64,000 nt of DNA from Paraconiothyrium sp. Pb-2020 (lineage: Eukaryota; Ascomycota; Dothideomycetes; Pleosporales; Didymosphaeriaceae): contig JAJUBI010000004.1 of the NCBI GenBank assembly GCA_022419385.1, positions 124,001 through 188,000 of the forward strand, given 5' to 3'. Below are positions 33,568 to 44,729 of this stretch, piece after piece. Positions within the stretch are counted from its first letter, which is position 1, and every line of letters begins with the position of its first letter. Under the pieces are notes generated by a model. That model saw only the letters and a list, made by a program, of their open reading frames with translations. It was not told the DNA's origin and ran no database searches. The translations under genes and the position numbers were made by a program.

Positions 33568-35222
33568 ATGGACTCCGAGTCCGAGCATGATCACCGCGAC
33601 GACGAGAGCGTGTCCGAGCCCGAGGAGGTGGAGGAGACGAAACCCAAGTCCGCCCTCAAGAAACAACGGGACGTCCTCCCGCCCGTCGAGCGCCCAGAGC
33701 TCCCCGAGCAGCCCGAGCCTTCCTCCATAGATTTCTCGACTCTGAACCCACTGTCGCCCGAAATCATTTCTCGCCAGGCCACTATCAACATCGGCACCAT
33801 TGGCCACGTCGCTCACGGCAAGAGCACTGTGGTAAAGGCCATCTCAGGCGTGCAGACTGTGCGATTCAAGAACGAGCTCGAGCGCAACATCACCATCAAG
33901 CTTGGCTACGCCAACGCCAAAATCTACCAGTGCGACAACCCCGAGTGTCCGCGGCCCACATGCTACCGGTCGTATAAGAGCGAGAAGGAGGTGGATCCTC
34001 CATGCGAACGCGAAGGCTGCGGCGGCAAGTACAGGCTGAAGCGCCATGTCTCTTTCGTGGACTGTCCCGGCCACGACATTCTCATGAGCACCATGTTATC
34101 CGGAGCTGCTGTCATGGACGCTGCTCTGCTTCTCATTGCCGGAAATGAGACGTGTCCGCAACCACAAACCAGCGAGCATCTTGCTGCCATCGAGATCATG
34201 AAGCTCAATCACATCATCATTCTCCAGAACAAGGTGGATCTAATGCGGGAAGACAATGCTGCGGCACATTACGACTCTATCTTGAAGTTCATCCGAGGTA
34301 CAGTTGCCGATGGCTCGCCTATCATCCCTATATCCGCCCAGCTCAAGTTTAACATCGACGCTATCAACGAGCATCTCATTACTAAGATTCCCGTGCCGGT
34401 GCGAGACTTTAGCGCGAAGCCGCATATGATCGTCATCCGATCATTCGACGTGAACAAGCCCGGCGCCGAGATCGACGAATTGAAGGGTGGTGTTGCTGGT
34501 GGCAGTATCCTCACCGGTGTATTGAAGCTTGGTGACGAGATCGAGATCAGGCCTGGTATTGTTTCCAAGGACAGCGCCGGGAAGATACAGTGCAAGCCTA
34601 TCTTCTCTAGGGTCGTGTCACTGTTCGCGGAACACAATGATCTAAAGTTCGCAGTGCCTGGTGGTCTCATTGGTATGCTAACTCTCGTCATCTACGAACA
34701 ATTGGTCTAACAACAGGCAGGTGTTGGAACCCGGGTTGATCCCACGCTTTGCCGAGCTGATCGCTTGGTCGGCTTCGTGTTGGGCCTTCGCGGCCATCTC
34801 CCAAATATTTACACCGAGATTGAGGTCAACTACTTCCTACTTAGAAGATTGCTTGGTGTCAAGACTGCCGATGGCAAACAAGCAAAGGTTGCAAAGCTGG
34901 CCAAAACCGAAGTATTGGTAGGTTTCTCCTTGGTCGAAGCTTCACAGAGACTAGACTGACGAGTTTCAGATGGTGAACATTGGCTCTACTGCCACGGGTG
35001 CAAAGGTCATCGCCGTGAGGGCTGATGCTGCTCGTCTTTCTCTCACCTCCCCGGCATGTACAGAGATTGGCGAGAAGGTTGCCTTGTCAAGACGTATCGA
35101 GAAGCACTGGCGTCTTATTGGCTGGGCAAACATTGTTGCGTAAGTCTTAATATGTCAATACAGCGTGTTACATGGATTAATATTGCTGCAGCGGTAACAT
35201 TCTCGAACCGCTTAAGGATTAG
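33568..35222 (+). CDS. GCD11: Translation initiation factor eIF2 gamma
   Basis: GTPase core of eIF2, which brings initiator Met-tRNA to the 40S subunit. Exons are 33568-34672, 34721-34917, 34970-35139 and 35192-35222; 500 residues, in frame. In the first intron the distal of two AGs (CAACAGGCAG) is the one that keeps the conserved LIGVGTRVDPTLCRADRLVG. G motifs: GHVAHGKST (about residue 79), DCPGHD, NKVD. The Cys-rich insert of eukaryotic eIF2 gamma is present (CDNPECPRP and CEREGCGG). The N-terminal 60 residues are acidic. The C-terminal exon has only 10 codons (ending GNILEPLKD). An acidic first exon and the full domain II/III region make this certain. Confidence 0.96.
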
Positions 35223-35683
35223 AAAACATTCACAGCGACAGATTCACGACTCCATGAGAACTCTTCGGACGGCGTGACTCGAAAAAGTTGGTGCAGAATA
35301 CAGAACTCGGAGGCGGAGAGAGTTCATCGAGGATTCGGGGAGCAGTCGAGCCTTGACGATAGCAATCTGAGCATTTTTGGCGGGCATCGAGCTCATGAAG
35401 GACAGCTTATGGCATGATGACTGGATACGGAATGAGCCGACAACATTAGAAGCACAGCACTAATTCCAAGACCCATGTACAATCTGTGTTCGTGTTCTTT
35501 TTGTTAGGTCACATCATGGAGGTCTACATTTGACCCTGTCGCGGTACTACGATGCATCACGATAGCAGAAGTTTAGCGTTGAATGCAATCACAAAATTGT
35601 TGCAATACAGTCAGACCCATATAGAAGAGAAAATCAACACATGAGCCGAGTTCATACATATCTGCATTCTGCAGGGCGGCGCA
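35223..35683. other. intergenic
   Basis: 3' region of eIF2 gamma. I see no supported ORF or repeat. Confidence 0.5.
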
Positions 35684-36031
35684 TCATCCAATGCGCACCC
35701 CATCCTTCTTCATTGCACACTTTTCAACGTTTGCTGCGTTGTCCTCGCCGATCCTACCCAACGACGCCAAAGACGGGTCGCACATACACTTGAACGCGTT
35801 TGTAGAGATTTCAAGACTCTCAAATGGCCCAAATCCAAATCGAAAATTGCATCCCTGACGAGAGACTGTCTCTTGTATCTCAATTTGGAAGGGGCTCGAT
35901 ACATGTGGGCTGACAGAACAACCTATTAATGCGGATAAAACAAAAACAGGGGCCGAAGAGGGGAGACTGAGGAAGGCGGAGTCCCCAGGCTGAAGGGTAT
36001 TCGTGGTGAATATCGCTTGTAATCTGCGCAC
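35684..36031 (-). other. orphan open frame, cysteine-containing, possibly a terminal exon
   Basis: A minus-strand frame of 115 codons without an ATG near its 5' end. From about 35905 to the stop it reads like a small secreted-protein tail: FQIEIQETVSRQGCNFRFGF, then NAFKCMCDPSLASLG and NVEKCAMKKDG. The Cys spacing (GC, then CxC, then C) is reminiscent of small cysteine-rich secreted proteins. A possible acceptor (CATTAATAG) lies just upstream, but I could not find a convincing first exon with a signal peptide. Unrecognised and uncertain. Confidence 0.25.
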
Positions 36032-36846
36032 CCAAACGTTGTCTCACCGGTACTTCGTCTTCTCATCCTGCAACATTACGCACCCACTGAAACCATTCCT
36101 CTTCCTTCACAACGTTTCTAGACGCTGGCATTGGAGTGCTAGTGCGTCCGTAAAAAACGAAGGAATGGTGGATACAAGACCAGCAGTTTAGTCGAAGCGG
36201 CACGCCGTAAAGTTTTTGGCAAGCAACACCGGAATGTTCCGCTGTTAGCCCTCATGGCTTGGGCTAATGATCGTGGTTTTTCATCATAGTATGTTGCAGA
36301 TGAGGTCATCGAAAAAGGGTTTATTAGTGGTTGCAAATATGAAGAAGTCTCTCTTCCGTGATTCTTTGGGAGACTGGGCTCGGTCGGAAGCTCACTATAA
36401 GATGCTTGAAAATAAGCTGCGACATGCACATTACAAGTAGAGGTAGGACAGGAAACACTGTACCGATTTATTGTAGACGTAGTGTCCACGACGGGACAGG
36501 GTGGGCAATTCGTGTGCCGTACAAAGTGTAGAGTGATGTGCAGTCAGGGGGCTAATTCTAATTCCGATGAGTAATACGCATACCAATCAGCCCCTGCAGA
36601 AGCGAGAGTCATAACTCGTTATCCAAAAATAATGTCACGCCTCAAGTCAGTCCGACCGTAAGGCTTCGACGCCCCCTCAGATGCATTATAACTTAGACCC
36701 ATTGGGATCGTATCAGCGATTGAGTATTTAGGACATAGTACGCCCATAACACTGCTTCATGGAAAGGTAGCCGTCATGAAGTCAGATCCCTCGCTAAGGT
36801 TGCATCCGTCATCATATTGTTGGTCGAGGATGTAGGAATACGGGCC
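36032..36846. other. intergenic
   Basis: 3' side of CYP15. A 116-codon minus frame at 36139-36489 has no domain. Nothing else supported. Confidence 0.5.
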
Positions 36847-38890
36847 CTACGAAATCGAGATACTAATGATCTTGATATCGTCCTCCGGCTTCTCCTTATA
36901 CGTCTTCGTATTCTCAATCTTGTGTACCACATCTAGCCCCTGCACGGCACGCCCAAAAATCGTATGCTTGTTATCCAGCCATGGCTACTAGTTATCAGCA
37001 ACATCCTACTCACATGGTAAGAAACACAACATACCGTCTTCTCCGTGGTGATGAAAAACTGTGAACCGTTCGTGTTCGGACCTGCATTGGCCATGCTGAG
37101 TGTGTACGGCTTATCGTGGCTCAGGCTAGAGAATTCGTCTTGGAACTCACGACCCCAGATGGACTCACCACCCGTACCGTCACCGAGCGGGTCACCGGTT
37201 TGGATCATAAACTTACGGATTACGCGGTGGAAGATAACGTTATTGTAGTATCCGTTCTTCGCGTGCGTCACGAAGTTTTCCACAGCCTTGGGTGCGGCTT
37301 CCGGGAAGAGACGTACCGTTATGTCGCCGTATGTAGTATGTATGACTGCTGATGTCCCTGTGACCGCCATTTTCTCTGGCGCTCTCTTCAACGAGCCGGC
37401 GTTGCGAGGCTTTTCGTTCTGCACATCCCGCTCAGACTTGGCTATAGTGTTATCGTTCGTAAACATGTAAAAGCGAACCTTCCCTGAGCCCGTAGAAGCC
37501 AGCATCGCATCGCGGGCTTCAGCTTCTTGTAGCAGGGGATTCTCGCTGGCTGCCATTTCCACAGTGACTACACCCTTCTTCTCGGGCTGGCCTTGGTATA
37601 AAGATAACCACAGTGGCCGGAATGGTTCTTCTTGCCCGTAAAGCTTCACAATGCGATTGGTTATGGTGTTGAGAACTTTGACGCCGTACATTGAGCCGTA
37701 TAAGATAAAATGGCCAGTCTCATCAAAGACAACATTCATACGGGATCGCACGGAAGGCTGGTCCAGATCACGCTCTATACCAAGTCTTCGGCCGAACTCA
37801 ATGTCTTCAAGATGTTGCACGGCGGTCCCGGCTTGTTGCATCTCTTGTATAGTCTGGATCGATTCGTCATATGTCCGATGGAGTTTTCCTGTTTCGAAGT
37901 CGAAGATACGTATCTTGCGGTCCGGAAACGAGAGTGCGGCAAATTGTTTACCAGTGGGTGACACAGTGAGTGACACGGGCACGGATTTTGCCTTCTTGAA
38001 CTCAAATAAGTTCGTGGAACTTTTCATCGAGAAGACATTATCCGGTTTTTCGAAGTTGCCGCTCGGCTGCCAGTACTCTACCATGCCGCCCTGGTCGGCG
38101 GACACCACGCAGTCAAATTGGCTGTTATAGATCATCAGAGCGACAGGCGCTCTATGTACGCTTTTCAATGTATGCAACGGCTCCAAATGTTCTCCTCTTC
38201 CGTCGTAAATACGTATCCAGGAATTCTCTTCGGAAGATACAGCAAGCTGGGGGATTGATGCGCCCCTTCCATGCACCCAGCAGACAGCCTTTGGTGTGTA
38301 ATCCAAGCTCAACATGGCCAGCAGGTCGAATGTAACCACATCGAATATCTTAACCGACTTATCCGTTCCGCAGGTTGCAAAGCTGCGACCGTCCGCGCTG
38401 ACGCTTACAGACCGTATCTCGCCATCGTGGGCCCGGAACTCTTTCACAAACTCGACCCCTCCGAAATCCTTCTTCCAGAACTTGACAACGCCATCGATCG
38501 AACTTGTGATGAGGAAGTCGGTGGATGGTGTGAAAGTTGTATAGCATAGTTGTTCGCGGTGCATCAGTGACTTGAAGTAGCGGCTCGAGGTTGGCAAGGC
38601 TGCGACGTAGAGTTTCTCATAGGGTAGCTTGCGCTTTTTCTTCTTAGGGGCCGACGAAGGGAGCGTAGGTCCAAAGTCATCGTCCGAGGACGTCTCATCT
38701 GTAATATTATAAGCTATGACTGCGCCCAAGTGTACAGTGTTACCATACCATCCTCTGTATTGCTCGCAGCTTTTGTCGTCATACGGTCTGCAGCTTCCAT
38801 TTCGTTACGCGATCTTTTGACCGAGGGAGACAGCATTCGCTTGTCAGCTTGAACAGCTAGCGCCGCCATGTTTTCGTATCTGGAGGCCAT
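36847..38890 (-). CDS. CYP15: WD40-repeat peptidyl-prolyl isomerase, CYP15/PPWD1 type
   Basis: Nuclear cyclophilin associated with spliceosomes. Exons (minus): 38749-38890, 37035-38698, 36847-36984; 647 residues, in frame (the mammalian homologue PPWD1 is 646). The acidic/basic N-terminus (KKKKRKLPYEK) is followed by WD40 repeats (about 90-330, for example SVSADGRSFATCGTDKSVKI) and a C-terminal cyclophilin domain (about 490-645). Active-site elements of cyclophilins are present: VIFHRVIRKFMIQTGDP, NTNGSQFFI and the Trp in TPWLDNKHTIFGR. I chose the upstream ATG at 38890 because its exon splices in phase into the acidic DETSSDDDFGP segment. The minus-strand neighbour downstream is intergenic. 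Confidence 0.93.
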
Positions 38891-39328
38891 CACAAGATGG
38901 TGTGCGTACTTTTGTGAAAGCGCGGCAGCAGATCGTTGGCTCGAACGTCGCGGCTAACGAAACATCCCAGGTTTAAACGCGCGCTAGATGAAATGCCAAG
39001 ACTATCGTACATTTTCACTTCACATATCCTTGAGTAGTCGTGCTGTAAAAGTACTCTTGCGAACATATATAGAACTTTTCGTCCCTCTGCGTATATATGG
39101 TATACCTATTCCTGATTTCTGATTCGTACAGTAAATCGCGTTTCTTAATTGATATGTTTCTCAATCACTACCTATAGTATCTTTATAGTCGCATCCTTTA
39201 CCACCATTCTTGTATATCGGGTCAGAGGCGATCCCAGACTCCCCATGCCATCGCTTTCCACCATTGAGATGACGTGTACTGAACACCTGCCCGTAATATG
39301 CTTGGCTTGTAGATCTTCAAATATTAAT
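38891..39328. other. AT-rich intergenic, CYP15 promoter side
   Basis: More AT-rich than the rest of the window. The first 150 bp are the presumed CYP15 promoter. No ORF supported. Confidence 0.5.
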
Positions 39329-39612
39329 TGTGCCTGACAAAAATTCTGCCTCCACCCTTCCGCGGTACTAAGCAATGAATCTTATATCTTCAGCCAATCT
39401 GTGTACTATAAGATGTTAAATAATAACCCTATCGCCTTAGTAAGCTAATCTTAACGGCTTGGTGTACTATTTCAACGTCTACCAGGCCCAGAAAGTACAG
39501 GTTTGAGAGATCCTAACCTATTAACAGTATTCTATAGTACACAAATTAGCTGAAAATATAAGATTTATTACAGTACTACGGAAGGGTGGAGGCAGAACTT
39601 TTGTAAGGCACA
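39329..39612. mobile_element. fold-back / MITE-like element with long terminal inverted repeats
   Basis: The ends are an imperfect inverted repeat of about 85 bp. The left arm starts TGTGCCTGACAAAAATTCTG at 39329 and runs to about 39415. The right arm, read on the minus strand from 39612, starts TGTGCCTTACAAAAGTTCTG and runs to about 39527. Both arms share TGCCTCCACCCTTCCG and later TGTGTACTATA. About 110 bp of AT-rich sequence separates them. There is no ORF, so it would be non-autonomous. I see no clear target-site duplication next to the ends. Most differences between the arms are C-to-T or G-to-A in the right arm, including CpA-to-TpA changes. Confidence 0.7.
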
Positions 39613-40022
39613 GATATAGCAGCGCATTTGCTTTTAAGATAAGGGATTGAATAGCTACTACAGTTGACTAGCGAACGCTATTTCTGACTTCAAGACACTT
39701 GAACACCTTGCATATGCTTGTTACTTTGGCGCTGGTCTACTCACTCATCCCTCGTGCCTCATTATCAGAGCGCAAGCATCAATAAGACAGGTACGGTGTT
39801 GTACATCTAGGGCCAGATCACAATGCAACATTCACCCAGCTTTTGCTACACTCACTCAAAGTAGTTTGACAATGACCTCGTTCCAATTTTATGGCTGCAC
39901 AGTGCCCAAGCAATAGAGACATCTGGGTGGAATGGCGTTCTCGGAGTTTGTATCATATGAAAGTCTCTGTACAAGAAAGTGGTATCATTCATGGTGGTCG
40001 TACTGAATATGTTCGACGACGA
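39613..40022. other. intergenic
   Basis: Between the fold-back element and the RRP9 stop. Moderately AT-rich; no supported ORF. Confidence 0.5.
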
Positions 40023-41815
40023 CTAATCCTCTTTAGCTGGCGGCACATCATGGATGCCATTTTCAAGGGTTTTCTTTGACACCTCAAAGATATGCAGGCT
40101 GTTCGGTGCCGTACCGACCATCCATCGGGCCAACCTGAGCTCCTTGCCAACTGCAGCGACCACGCAAAGCCCATCCTTCCCACGTTCACCCCTTTCCTGC
40201 ACAGAAAGTCCATTCACTATGCCTCGCATTAGGCTCATGTCGTCGCTTGAATGTCCATCTACAGTCATGCCATCTACGTCTTTTTGAGGTACACGGCCAA
40301 CCTTTCCAATGGGCTCTATGCTGCGTTTATCAGATCCAACGCGCCACGCTCTTATCCAGCCATCCCAACTGCCTGTGAGGATGAGGTCTGCAAACGGTAC
40401 TGTTGCAAGTGCGGTTATGTATCTCGGTAACGTTGGCCCGGGTCTGGCAGATGATCGAGCATCGCTGTTTGCCGACATGGCATCTGGCGGAAGTGGTGGG
40501 TCTCTCCCGTGCGCAAGAGGAATAGTTTGCAGAGGTTTTTTCCTGTTCACTGACCACAACGAGAGAGCTCCATTGTCCGAGCCCGTGACGAAGAGCCCTG
40601 CATCAAGAAGAGCGACACAGTCCACGGAGCCTTCGGCATACACGATTCCATTGTCGTCCCGTTGCATGTCGCCATTGGTAGTTGTTCCGTCATTCGCTGT
40701 GCCCCCAAAGCGACCTTTGCGGAGTTTGTCCAACCCCTTTTGTCGGGTATTTGTGCCGCTTCTGAACACTAGTTGGTTCTCCTCTACCACCTTCCATAGC
40801 CTTGCGGACCGATCTCTTGAGCCGACACTGATGCAGGTTTCTTGATTAACCTCCAATCCGCCTGCTACGCCGATAACAGCATCTTCATGTCCGTGTAATG
40901 TTTCTATGTAGGCAGACTCTGCGGCAGCCCAGACCAGTACCGCACGATCTGCACCTCCCGAAAAGAGCTGTTCTGTGCCTCGTCTAAAGGACAATGCAGT
41001 AACAGCATCGCGGTGCCGTGTAAACAATTTTCGCGGCGTAAGGTTCTCCGCGTCCCATATAATAAGGCGAGCGTGCTTGTCTCCCGTAGCCAAAAAGCGC
41101 CCCGAATCTGACACAGCAATCGATATTATCTCGCCAGTATGACCCAGGTAGTCCTTGTCACCTTTCATGTTCTTATTTCCCTTTCTCCAGAGGAGTCGCT
41201 TAGGCGTACGTCGTCGAGCGATGTTCGTTGGCTGATTTGGTTCCCGCGCGTTGTAGACTGAGGGATCCGCGATTTCCCACTTTTCGACAACCAAATCTTT
41301 GCTGACGGTCCATGCATATGGCAAACGAAGCGCGCATCCGGTGACCGCCTTCTGTAGGCCTGACTTGCTGGAAACATGTGATGCCTGTTCAAAATCCAGC
41401 TCGTCCGCAATATTCCTGTATATTTGCCCTTTGTTCTGCAACACGTCTTCCTTCAGTCTCTCAGCATCATCAGATCGCGATCAATGTCCGCTGCGTCGAA
41501 GCCTCCGTCTTCCTCAACTTCATTGCGGATGTTTTCAAGGTACCGTTCTGCAAGTCTTAGTCGCTTTGCGGCTGCCGTCTCGTTCTCGTCTTCCGACGTC
41601 TCTGATTCTTCAGGCTCCTCGAAGAAACCGGCATCGCGCTCGCCCTCTGAGTCCTCGTCACTTCCGGATATCGACTCGTCTCGCTCGCTGCGGCGGGGCG
41701 CTCTATCGGCTTGTGAAATTGCAGAAGCTGCGCTGCGCTTTTTGTGTTCCGCAGAAGCAGCTTCGGATCGCTTCCTTTTCCGTTGCGAATTAGGAACGGT
41801 GAAGAACGAGGACAT
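40023..41815 (-). CDS. RRP9: U3 snoRNP protein Rrp9 (U3-55K), with a frame slip near the 5' end
   Basis: WD40 protein of the U3 snoRNP, needed for 18S rRNA processing. Start at 41815; the N-terminus is basic (SQRKRKRSE), then acidic, ending AADIDRDLM. The rest runs in another frame from AERLKEDVLQNKGQIYRNIA to the stop at 40023 and holds the WD40 repeats (GHTGEIISIAVSDSGRFLAT, SFRRGTEQLFSGGADRAVLV, GHEDAVIGVAGG). The two parts meet at about 41461-41475 with no room for an intron: removing two bases or adding one would join them, and removing two gives the spacing DRDLMAERL that matches the yeast DRDNIASRL. So the gene is either interrupted here or the sequence has an indel. It is divergent from RPT4 with only 338 bp between them. 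Confidence 0.88.
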
Positions 41816-42153
41816 AGCTGTGTCGTGTGCCCTCGAGGGTCAAGAGAAGGTTTAGTAGGGCCAAAAAGTTTAAAATCGGGGCGCGGACAGGTTGGTCCGT
41901 GCGCCGTGCTTGCCTCATCGGCCGTGCTTCGTGCTCGCCAGTTCGATCATCGAAGCTTCCCCGTCAACCTCCCCACCACAACCTATCGCCATCTCTAACC
42001 CTCCCATCGCACCTGACGACTTTCTGTGAATCTGAGAGATACCTTCGGCACGGCCACCCCGTGTATCTCGCCGCGGCACACCCCACTGTTTACGCACCTT
42101 CGCCGTTTGTCGGGGAATTCCTCCACCTCCTGCGCAACAGCATATCTCTCACA
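41816..42153. promoter_or_regulatory. shared divergent promoter (RRP9 / RPT4)
   Basis: A 338-bp gap between the start codons of two housekeeping genes transcribed away from each other. The half near RPT4 is C-rich. I can point to no specific factor site with confidence. Confidence 0.5.
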
Positions 42154-43439
42154 ATGAGCGGCACCAATGATCCCGCGCGTGACCACGCTCTCGAAGAGTA
42201 CAAGGGAAAGCTGTTGGAGTCGAGGGAGTGGGAGGCGAAGCTGAAGGCGCTGCGGTTAGAGATCAAGGGCCTCCAACACGACTTCGACGTATCAGAGGAG
42301 AACATCAAGGCACTGCAGAGCGTAGGACAGATAATAGGCGAAGTTCTCAAGCAGCTGGACGAGGAGAGATGTACGTCACCGGACTCCTAGAGACAATATT
42401 GTAGAAGCACGATGCTGACCCGCGCTAGTTATTGTCAAGGCGTCTTCAGGCCCACGATACGTTGTCGGTTGTCGGTCCAAAGTCGACAAGCTGAAGCTGA
42501 AGCAAGGAACGCGAGTCGCGCTCGACATGACCACACTCACTATCATGCGCATGCTACCCCGCGAAGTCGACCCTCTCGTCTACAACATGTCGCTGGAAGA
42601 CCCCGGACAAGTGAGCTTCGGCGGCATCGGTGGATTGAACGAGCAGATCCGAGAGCTTCGGGAGGTCATTGAGCTACCCTTGAAGAATCCTGAGCTGTTC
42701 CTGCGAGTAGGCATCAAACCCCCCAAAGGTGTGCTGCTGTACGGTCCACCCGGAAATGGAAAGACGTTGCTGGCGCGAGCAGTGGCAAGCAGCCTGGAGA
42801 CCAACTTCTTGAAGGTTGTGTCTTCGGCGATCGTCGACAAGTACATCGGCGAGTCGGCGCGCTTGATTCGTGAGATGTTCGGTTACGCCAAGGAACATGA
42901 GCCCTGCATCATCTTCATGGACGAAATCGACGCTATCGGTGGCCGGAGATTCTCGGAGGGTACTTCAGCAGATCGAGAGATTCAGCGAACGCTCATGGAG
43001 CTGCTCAACCAGCTGGACGGTTTCGATTATCTTGGACAGACCAAAATCATCATGGCGACGAATCGACCGGATACGCTTGACCCTGCCTTGTTACGTGCAG
43101 GACGTCTAGATAGGAAGATAGAGATACCCTTGCCAAACGAGGTTGGTCGCTTAGAGATTCTAAAGATCCACGCAAGCGGGGTGCAAACTGAGGGAGAAAT
43201 CGACTTCGAGAGCATTGTCAAGATGAGCGATCAGTTCAACGGGGCTGATCTGCGAAACGTGGTCACCGAAGCGTTAGTTACCCCACTGTGGTCTTGTTTA
43301 CAAACTAATGTGTTGTAGTGGTCTGTTTGCGATCAAGGATTACCGGGATGCTATCAACCAGGACGATTTCAATAAAGCTGTACGCAAGATGGCCGAATCG
43401 AAGAAGTTGGAGGGCAAGCTGGAATATCAGAAGTTGTAG
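42154..43439 (+). CDS. RPT4: 26S proteasome regulatory ATPase Rpt4
   Basis: One of six AAA+ ATPases of the 19S base that unfold substrates into the proteasome. Exons are 42154-42370, 42429-43272 and 43319-43439; 393 residues, in frame. An N-terminal coiled coil (REWEAKLKALRLEIKGLQHD) and OB domain precede the AAA module: Walker A GPPGNGKT, Walker B IIFMDEIDAIGG, arginine-finger region NRPDTLDPALLRAGRLDRK. The C-terminus KLEYQKL is the Rpt4 form (no HbYX motif). The Walker A has Asn where Rpt subunits normally carry Thr (GPPGTGKT); this still fits GxxxxGK[ST]. Rpt4 rather than another Rpt is judged from the N-terminus and tail. Confidence 0.94.
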
Positions 43440-43550
43440 AAGGCTCGATTCTTCAGGATTGCCGGTCTACACACAATGGCCGGCACACTTCATAGAACAA
43501 GGCTGTCGTGTACAATAACGATATCTACGTAGCAGATAATTATTCCTGCT

Positions 43551-44305
43551 TCATGACTTAAACGCTAATACCTGGGGAGTTACATCGAGCCGTGTCTCAA
43601 CATCCTTGAGTGAGTCGGCACAGATCGTCCATCGCAGCTCCAATTCCCCAAAGTAGTTTGGTGTCTCGTTCACTTTTTTGAAACCCACGCCTTCGAAAAG
43701 CTTCGTGCTTCGCACATTATGTTTGTCAACCTTGGCGCGCAAGCAGTTCAAGCAGCTGCTCTTCTTCCCATTGGGGTTGGTACTATGATACTCATCCATG
43801 CTGAGCGTATGTGACTGCAGGATATACCACATAAACGCTAGAAGAATCTCCCTGCCCATACCTTTCTCCTGTTGCGCTCTCTCTGCAATCATGATTTCGA
43901 TTTCGCCGATCAGCTTCTGCACTTTCTTGTCGTCGTCATGTCCTTCGCCCTCGTCGTCAAGACTCAAGAACAGATTCACGTCACCAATCATACCCTGTGA
44001 TGCGTCCTCTTTCTCGGCAGTGATGTGTTCAGGCACTATCGGTGGCGGGGTGCAAACGATAAAAGTGAGCTTGTCAGCATCTGTGCGCCAAGATTGTTGC
44101 ATGGCGTATTCTTCTTGTAGACTGAGGGGCTCCGAGGCCGTCGCGGCCTGGAGATCGGGGTTTTGCATCCAGTTGTGGTAGGTAGGAACATGGTGAGAGG
44201 AGTATGGAACTAGGAGGATCCTAGGCGTGAGAAGTGCTGTAATTGTTAGCTGCATAATCATTCAATAGAACGATGATGGATACCTGTGTGCTCGTTAATC
44301 TTCAT
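43551..44305 (-). CDS. NAT9-like GNAT N-acetyltransferase
   Basis: Exons (minus): 44284-44305 (22 nt) and 43551-44236; 235 residues, in frame, starting MKINEHTALLTPRILLVPYS. The middle holds GNAT elements: the beginning typical of NAT9 (VPTYHNWMQNPDLQAATASE), then KLIGEIEIMIAERAQQEKGM with the acetyl-CoA loop GMGREILLAFMWYI, and a C-terminal strand FEGVGFKKVNETPNYFGELE. This gene order of motifs is that of N-acetyltransferase 9 homologues. An Asp/Glu-rich loop (LDDEGEGHDDD) is inserted at about 125. It is convergent with RPT4 (about 110 bp apart). The substrate is not known from sequence. Confidence 0.85.
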
Positions 44306-44729
44306 TTTAGGCGTGATACTGGGTTCAAGAAACGCTCATGGGCCTGCCGAATCTGCTGGGAGGGTCTATTCCTCTCACATAAGAACCCATCCAAATCTCT
44401 TGTCGAAGACGAGGCACGTGCGTTATGTATCCCGCCTGGACAAGCGTTCAGAAGTTGAGCCAGCCTATTGTGTGTATTCCTTCGTACCTCTGGTTCATTT
44501 GCAGCTCACACTACACTAGTGTATGAACCGAGGACTTAAGCTCAATTCGGCTAGGCTCTTTCACTGACTACTTCTCCGATCGCTCCTGCATCATCGAAAC
44601 GCTCACGTCTAAATCATACATCAACCTACGCAACAAGAAGCAGACTGTTTGAGATTGTCGGGAAGTCTTGGGCTTGATGATACTCGAGAGCTCTTGCGCC
44701 TGACATTCATCCTACATCAATATCAAATC
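44306..44729. promoter_or_regulatory. divergent promoter region (NAT9-like / 3-beta-HSD)
   Basis: A 424-bp gap between two genes transcribed away from each other. No supported ORF; small open frames have no domain. Confidence 0.45.
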
